From an uncultured Reyranella sp. (GTDB taxonomy: Bacteria; Pseudomonadota; Alphaproteobacteria; Reyranellales; Reyranellaceae), in the NCBI RefSeq assembly GCF_945957355.1, contig NZ_CAMFKM010000017.1, positions 28,846 to 92,845 of the forward strand: a stretch of 64,000 bases of DNA. The letters run 5' to 3'. A program made the translations under genes and the position numbers. The notes under the pieces were generated by a model, which did no database searches, had not been told where the DNA came from, and was given only the letters and a program-made list of their open reading frames with translations. Of the stretch, positions 60,636 through 64,000 are shown in pieces; positions within the stretch are counted from its first letter, which is position 1, and each line of letters opens with the position of its first letter.

Positions 60636-61610
60636 CTACCTCTTCGCCACGGGATAGAGGCCCTGCGGCCGCCAGAGCAGGACCAGCGCCATCAGCAGGA
60701 TGTTGGAGCCCAGCGCCACCTTGGGTGCGAGGAAGCCGATGTAGTTGGCCGTCAGCCCCACCAGGAGAGCGCCGACGAAGCAGCCGCCGACCGAGCCCAG
60801 CCCGCCGATGATGATGACGATGAACACCAGAACGGCGACCTGGGCGCCGATCGCCGCGGTCACCGTCTCCTGGTAGAGGCCCCACATGGCGCCGCCCAGG
60901 CCCGCCAGCGCCGAGCCGACGACGAAGACGCCGACAAACAGGCGACGGATGCGATAGCCCAGCGCCTCGACCATCTCGCCGTTCTCGACGCCGGCGCGGA
61001 TCAGCAGGCCGAGCCGCGTCCGGTTCAGCGTCAGCGCCAGGGCGGCGAACACGACCAACCCGACCACGACGGCCAGGACGCGGTATTTCTCAATCGCCAC
61101 GTCGCCGAACAGGAAGGCTCCGCGCAGTGCCGTCGGCCGGCTGAGCGTGATCTGGTCCGGTCCCCAGATCACCTTGAGGAGCTGCTCGGCCACGATCAGG
61201 CCACCGGTGGTCACCAGGATCTGCTTCAGGTGCTGGCCATAGACCGGCCGCACGATGATCCGCTCGAAGCCCAGCCCCAGCACGCCGCTCACCACCATGG
61301 CCGCCAGCACGGCGGGGCCGATGGCCGCGAGGTTGAGCCAGATCGAATCGGCGGTCATCCACGGCGCCAGCGCCAGCATGACGCTCGCCGCCACGAAGGC
61401 GCCCACGGCGATGAAGGCGCCGTGGCCGAAATTCAGCACGTCCATCAGGCCGAAGGTGAGCGTAAGTCCCGAGGCCATGATGAAGATCATCAGCCCCATC
61501 GCGAGGCCCGCGACGGTGAGCGTCACCCAGCTCGCCGGCGAGCCGATCAGCGGCAGGGCACCGATCATCAGGGCCGGGATCAGAAGCAGAGGAAGCCAAT
61601 CACGTTTCAT
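60636..61610 (-). CDS. livH: Branched-chain amino acid ABC transporter permease (LivH-like)
   Basis: A 324-residue permease with about eight helices. SGLTLTFGLMDVLNFGHGAF is the LivH hallmark and VENGEMVEALGYRIRRLF the cytoplasmic coupling loop. ATG 61610 was chosen over an in-frame start at 61721, which would run through livF. Begins 10 bp after the livF stop. Confidence 0.92.
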   Translation of the reverse strand: MKRDWLPLLLIPALMIGALPLIGSPASWVTLTVAGLAMGLMIFIMASGLTLTFGLMDVLNFGHGAFIAVGAFVAASVMLALAPWMTADSIWLNLAAIGPAVLAAMVVSGVLGLGFERIIVRPVYGQHLKQILVTTGGLIVAEQLLKVIWGPDQITLSRPTALRGAFLFGDVAIEKYRVLAVVVGLVVFAALALTLNRTRLGLLIRAGVENGEMVEALGYRIRRLFVGVFVVGSALAGLGGAMWGLYQETVTAAIGAQVAVLVFIVIIIGGLGSVGGCFVGALLVGLTANYIGFLAPKVALGSNILLMALVLLWRPQGLYPVAKR

Positions 61611-61620
61611 GGGGCGCGTT

Positions 61621-62346
61621 TCATTGATGCGTGTCCATGCCGAGGCCGAGCAGGTGCTGCTGCAGCGCGGAGTCCGCGGCAAAGGCCGCCATGCCGCCTT
61701 GATGCGCCACCCTGCCGTCATCCATCACTGCGACCTGGTCGCCGAGCTGGCGGGCGAAGGCGAAATTCTGTTCGACCACCAGCAGGGTCGATTCGCCGTC
61801 CTTCAGCTCGCGGAAGGCGTCGATCATGTTGGCGATGATGGCCGGCGCCAGCCCCTTGGTCGGCTCGTCGATCAGCAGCAGGCGCCGCGGCTCGATGATG
61901 GCGCGCGCCACCGCCAGCATCTGCTTCTGGCCGCCCGACAGGTGTCCCGCCGGCAGGGTCCAGAACCGCTTCAGTGCCTCGAAACGCGTGAAGATCCAGT
62001 CGAGGCGCTTCTGGTCGGGTGGCCCCGACCGCGCGGCCAGCACGAGATTCTCCTGCACCGTCAGGTCGGCGAAGATCGCCATGCTCTCCGGCACATAGGC
62101 GATACCCAGCCGCGCGATGTCCGGCGTCGCCAAGTGCGTGATGTCCCGCCCGTCGAAGCGGATCTCTCCCGCCGCCGCGCGCCACATGCCCATGATGGTG
62201 CGCAGGGTCGTGGTCTTCCCGGCGCCGTTGCGGCCGAGCAGCATCGTGAGCCCGCCCTCGGCCACGTCGAACTCGACGCCGTGCAGGATGTGGTAACGGC
62301 CGATGTTCGTCTGCACGCCGCGCAGGGAGAGGAGAGATCCGCTCAT
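61621..62346 (-). CDS. livF: Branched-chain amino acid ABC transporter ATP-binding protein (LivF-like)
   Basis: A 241-residue ATPase. Walker A is GRNGAGKTT, signature LSGGQKQMLA, Walker B LLLIDEPTKGLA. LivF proteins normally end near 235-240 residues, as here. ATG 62346 overlaps the livG stop (ATGA). Confidence 0.93.
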   Translation of the reverse strand: MSGSLLSLRGVQTNIGRYHILHGVEFDVAEGGLTMLLGRNGAGKTTTLRTIMGMWRAAAGEIRFDGRDITHLATPDIARLGIAYVPESMAIFADLTVQENLVLAARSGPPDQKRLDWIFTRFEALKRFWTLPAGHLSGGQKQMLAVARAIIEPRRLLLIDEPTKGLAPAIIANMIDAFRELKDGESTLLVVEQNFAFARQLGDQVAVMDDGRVAHQGGMAAFAADSALQQHLLGLGMDTHQ

Positions 62347-63086
62347 GCGGCACCTCCGAGATACGCTTCGCGCACGATGTCGGAGTTGATGACCTCGGCC
62401 GGCTTGCCGTCGGCCACCAGCTTGCCCTGGTGCAGCACGACGATGCGGTCGGAGAGCGACCGCACCACGTCCATCTTATGTTCGACCAGCAGGATCGTCT
62501 TGTCGCCGCGCTGCTTGATGGCGGCGATGATGTCGAGGATGGTCGGGACCTCGTCGATGCTCATGCCGGCGGTCGGTTCGTCGAACATGAAGACGTCGGG
62601 CTCCAGCGCCAGCAGGATCGCGACCTCGAGCTTGCGCTGGTCGCCGTGCGGCAGGGTCGCGGCGATCGCCTGGGCCCGGTCGGCCAGCGATACGGCCTCG
62701 AGATGCGCCATCGCCCGGTCGATCAGTTCGCGATGCGTGAGCGTGCGGCTGAACAGGTCATAGCCCTTGCCACTCTTCACCTGCACCGCGAGTCGCACGT
62801 TTTCGAGCATGCTGAGGTTGGGAAAGAGATTGGTGAGCTGGAAGGCGCGACCGAGGCCGAGCCGCGTCCGGCGCGGCGCTGCGAGGTTCGTGATGTCCTC
62901 GCCATTCAGCGTCACGCGGCCAGACGTGGCCGGCAGCTGCCCGGAAATCAGGTTGAAGTAGGTCGTCTTGCCCGCACCGTTCGGCCCGACGATCGAGGTG
63001 AGCGTGCCCTTGCCGAAGGCGCACGACACCCCGTCGACGGCTGCGTGTCCGCCGAAGCGGATGGTGAGGTTCTCGGTCGCAAGCAT
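62343..63086 (-). CDS. livG: Branched-chain amino acid ABC transporter ATP-binding protein (LivG-like)
   Basis: A 247-residue ATPase. Walker A is GPNGAGKTT, the Q-loop segment is RTRLGLGRAFQLTNLFPNLS, and Walker B is VFMFDEPTAGM. The usual LSGGQ signature is degenerate: the region reads LPHGDQRKLEVA, which is normal for LivG proteins of this type. It is separated from livK by a 101-bp gap holding an inverted repeat. Confidence 0.92.
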   Translation of the reverse strand: MLATENLTIRFGGHAAVDGVSCAFGKGTLTSIVGPNGAGKTTYFNLISGQLPATSGRVTLNGEDITNLAAPRRTRLGLGRAFQLTNLFPNLSMLENVRLAVQVKSGKGYDLFSRTLTHRELIDRAMAHLEAVSLADRAQAIAATLPHGDQRKLEVAILLALEPDVFMFDEPTAGMSIDEVPTILDIIAAIKQRGDKTILLVEHKMDVVRSLSDRIVVLHQGKLVADGKPAEVINSDIVREAYLGGAA

Positions 63087-63107
63087 GCGTCGATGCCAAG
63101 CAAGTTT

Positions 63108-63177
63108 GTCATCCCGAGGCCGCAGGCCGAGGGACCTTTACTGTTCGGCAAAGGTCCCTCGCTGCGCTCGGGATGAC
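63108..63177. repeat. Imperfect inverted repeat between livK and livG
   Basis: The left arm starts GTCATCCCGAG and ends GAGGGACCTTT (63108-63139). The right arm (63150-63177) is its reverse complement apart from a few bases in the centre; the loop is ACTGTTCGGC. As RNA it would form a stem of more than 20 bp inside the liv transcript. The CATCCCGAG/GAGGGACC words suggest a dispersed palindrome family. Confidence 0.82.
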
Positions 63178-63187
63178 AATCTTCGCG

Positions 63188-64000
63188 TCAGCGCTTGTTC
63201 TTGATCGGCAGCGTCATTTCGCTCGCCGGGATCACGCGCACCAGTTCGAGCAGATCGACATTGTCCGGCGCGTTCTTCTTCATGCGCCAGTGATACATCT
63301 CCTGCAGGGCCTGGTGATCTTCCTTGCGGAAGGTCATCGTGCCCTTGGGCGTCTCGAAGCTCATGCCCTCCATCGCCGCGATCAGCTTCTCGCTGTCGGT
63401 CGACTTGGCCTTCTTCACGGCCTCGACCAGCGCGATGGCGGCGCTCATGCCACCGGCCACGAAGAAGTCCGGCGGCACGCCGTTGTTCTTCTTCTTGTAT
63501 TCGGTCACCAGCCAGTCGTTCACCGCGTTCTTGGGGAAGCCCCAGTAGTAGTAGATCGCGCCTTCGAGACCGGGGAACTGCTTCCAGCCGGCCATCACCG
63601 GCAGCAGGTTGCCGCCCGGCGCCATCTCGATGCCGAAACGCTCGGGCTTGAGGTCCATCAGCTTCGGCAGCGGATGGGCGCCGGCCCACACCACGACCAC
63701 GACCTTGCGGCCGGGCTTGTCCTTCAGGGCGTCGAAGATGCGCTGTGCCGAGGCGGTGAAATCGGTCGTCGCCTGCGGGGCATATTCCTCGTGCACGATC
63801 TTGGCCTTGGAGCCGACCGCGGCCAGAGCCGCCTTCACCGCGGCGACGCCGTCCTTGCCGAAGGCATAGTCCTGGGCGAGCGTGGCAATGCTGATGTTCT
63901 CGTCCTTCAGGGTCGCGGCAGAAGCCAGCGCGTCCTGGGTGGAGTTGCGCCCGGTGCGGAAGATGTAGCGGTTCCACTTCTCGCCGGTGATCTGGTCGGC
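63188..64000 (-). CDS. livK: Branched-chain amino acid ABC transporter substrate-binding protein (LivK-like), 5' end missing
   Basis: The last 270 residues of a periplasmic receptor (Peripla_BP_6 family); the start and signal peptide lie beyond the right edge. The frame is open from the window end: ADQITGEKWNRYIFRTGRNS, then ISIATLAQDYAFGKDGVAAVKAAL in split form, with MKKNAPDNVDLLELVRVIPA near the C-terminus. It is the first gene of livKGFHM. Ligand might be a branched-chain amino acid or another small carboxylate; this cannot be told from sequence. Confidence 0.92.
   Translation of the reverse strand, partial: ADQITGEKWNRYIFRTGRNSTQDALASAATLKDENISIATLAQDYAFGKDGVAAVKAALAAVGSKAKIVHEEYAPQATTDFTASAQRIFDALKDKPGRKVVVVVWAGAHPLPKLMDLKPERFGIEMAPGGNLLPVMAGWKQFPGLEGAIYYYWGFPKNAVNDWLVTEYKKKNNGVPPDFFVAGGMSAAIALVEAVKKAKSTDSEKLIAAMEGMSFETPKGTMTFRKEDHQALQEMYHWRMKKNAPDNVDLLELVRVIPASEMTLPIKNKR

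Overview
The window is high-GC, densely packed bacterial DNA with about 60 protein genes, one tRNA and no rRNA, insertion sequence, integrase or CRISPR array. Gene content and style (separate glyQ and glyS followed by ppdK, several dipeptide and branched-chain amino-acid ABC importers, a Tat-exported selenoprotein formate dehydrogenase, a form II CoxL-like molybdenum hydroxylase, ATGA-coupled operons) point to a metabolically versatile alphaproteobacterium of a Reyranella/Bradyrhizobium-like or related soil or freshwater type. That taxonomic guess is inference only.

Left part (1-20 kb). The window opens inside a formate dehydrogenase alpha-subunit gene on the minus strand. Its in-frame UGA is a selenocysteine codon followed by a bacterial SECIS hairpin. 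Next come a membrane-anchored SGNH-like protein, an orphan CoxL-like subunit and pxpA (minus), with pxpB-pxpC and an acyl-CoA carboxyltransferase diverging on the plus strand. Then: a tandem pair of homologous polytopic membrane proteins, a small methyltransferase, a D-erythronate dehydrogenase-like SDR, a KefB/C-type antiporter coupled to an EEP-family hydrolase, a cardiolipin synthase, an AcuI-type reductase, and a PAPS sulfotransferase behind a 331-bp less GC-rich gap.

Middle part (20-45 kb). After ygfZ, a gamma-glutamyltransferase-like gene heads an operon with a complete dipeptide ABC importer. An AaeB/AaeX/AaeA-like efflux operon follows. A compact minus-strand cluster then encodes a membrane-fused nucleotidyltransferase and two paralogous GNAT acetyltransferases, divergent from a LysR regulator; this is the best candidate here for an undescribed system. 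A five-gene operon glyQ-glyS-ppdK-meaB-HIT has a recognisable promoter. It is followed by a zinc-ribbon membrane protein, glpD, an LTXXQ periplasmic protein and an aspartate dehydrogenase.

Right part (45-64 kb). A tRNA-Pro(CGG) has its own promoter and terminator. An ECF sigma/anti-sigma pair diverges from a secreted DUF4394 protein. A second complete dipeptide ABC operon (minus) follows, then a TauE/SafE exporter, an SDR, an iron alcohol dehydrogenase, a GNAT, a TauD-type dioxygenase, and a MarR-DUF1398 pair with a near-perfect operator over its promoter. The window ends in a livK-livG-livF-livH-livM operon whose livK gene runs off the right edge.

Two whole-window patterns stand out. Four of eight convergent gene pairs overlap by exactly the palindrome CTAG, which supplies both stop codons. 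Long imperfect inverted repeats occupy intergenic gaps, one of them between livK and livG.
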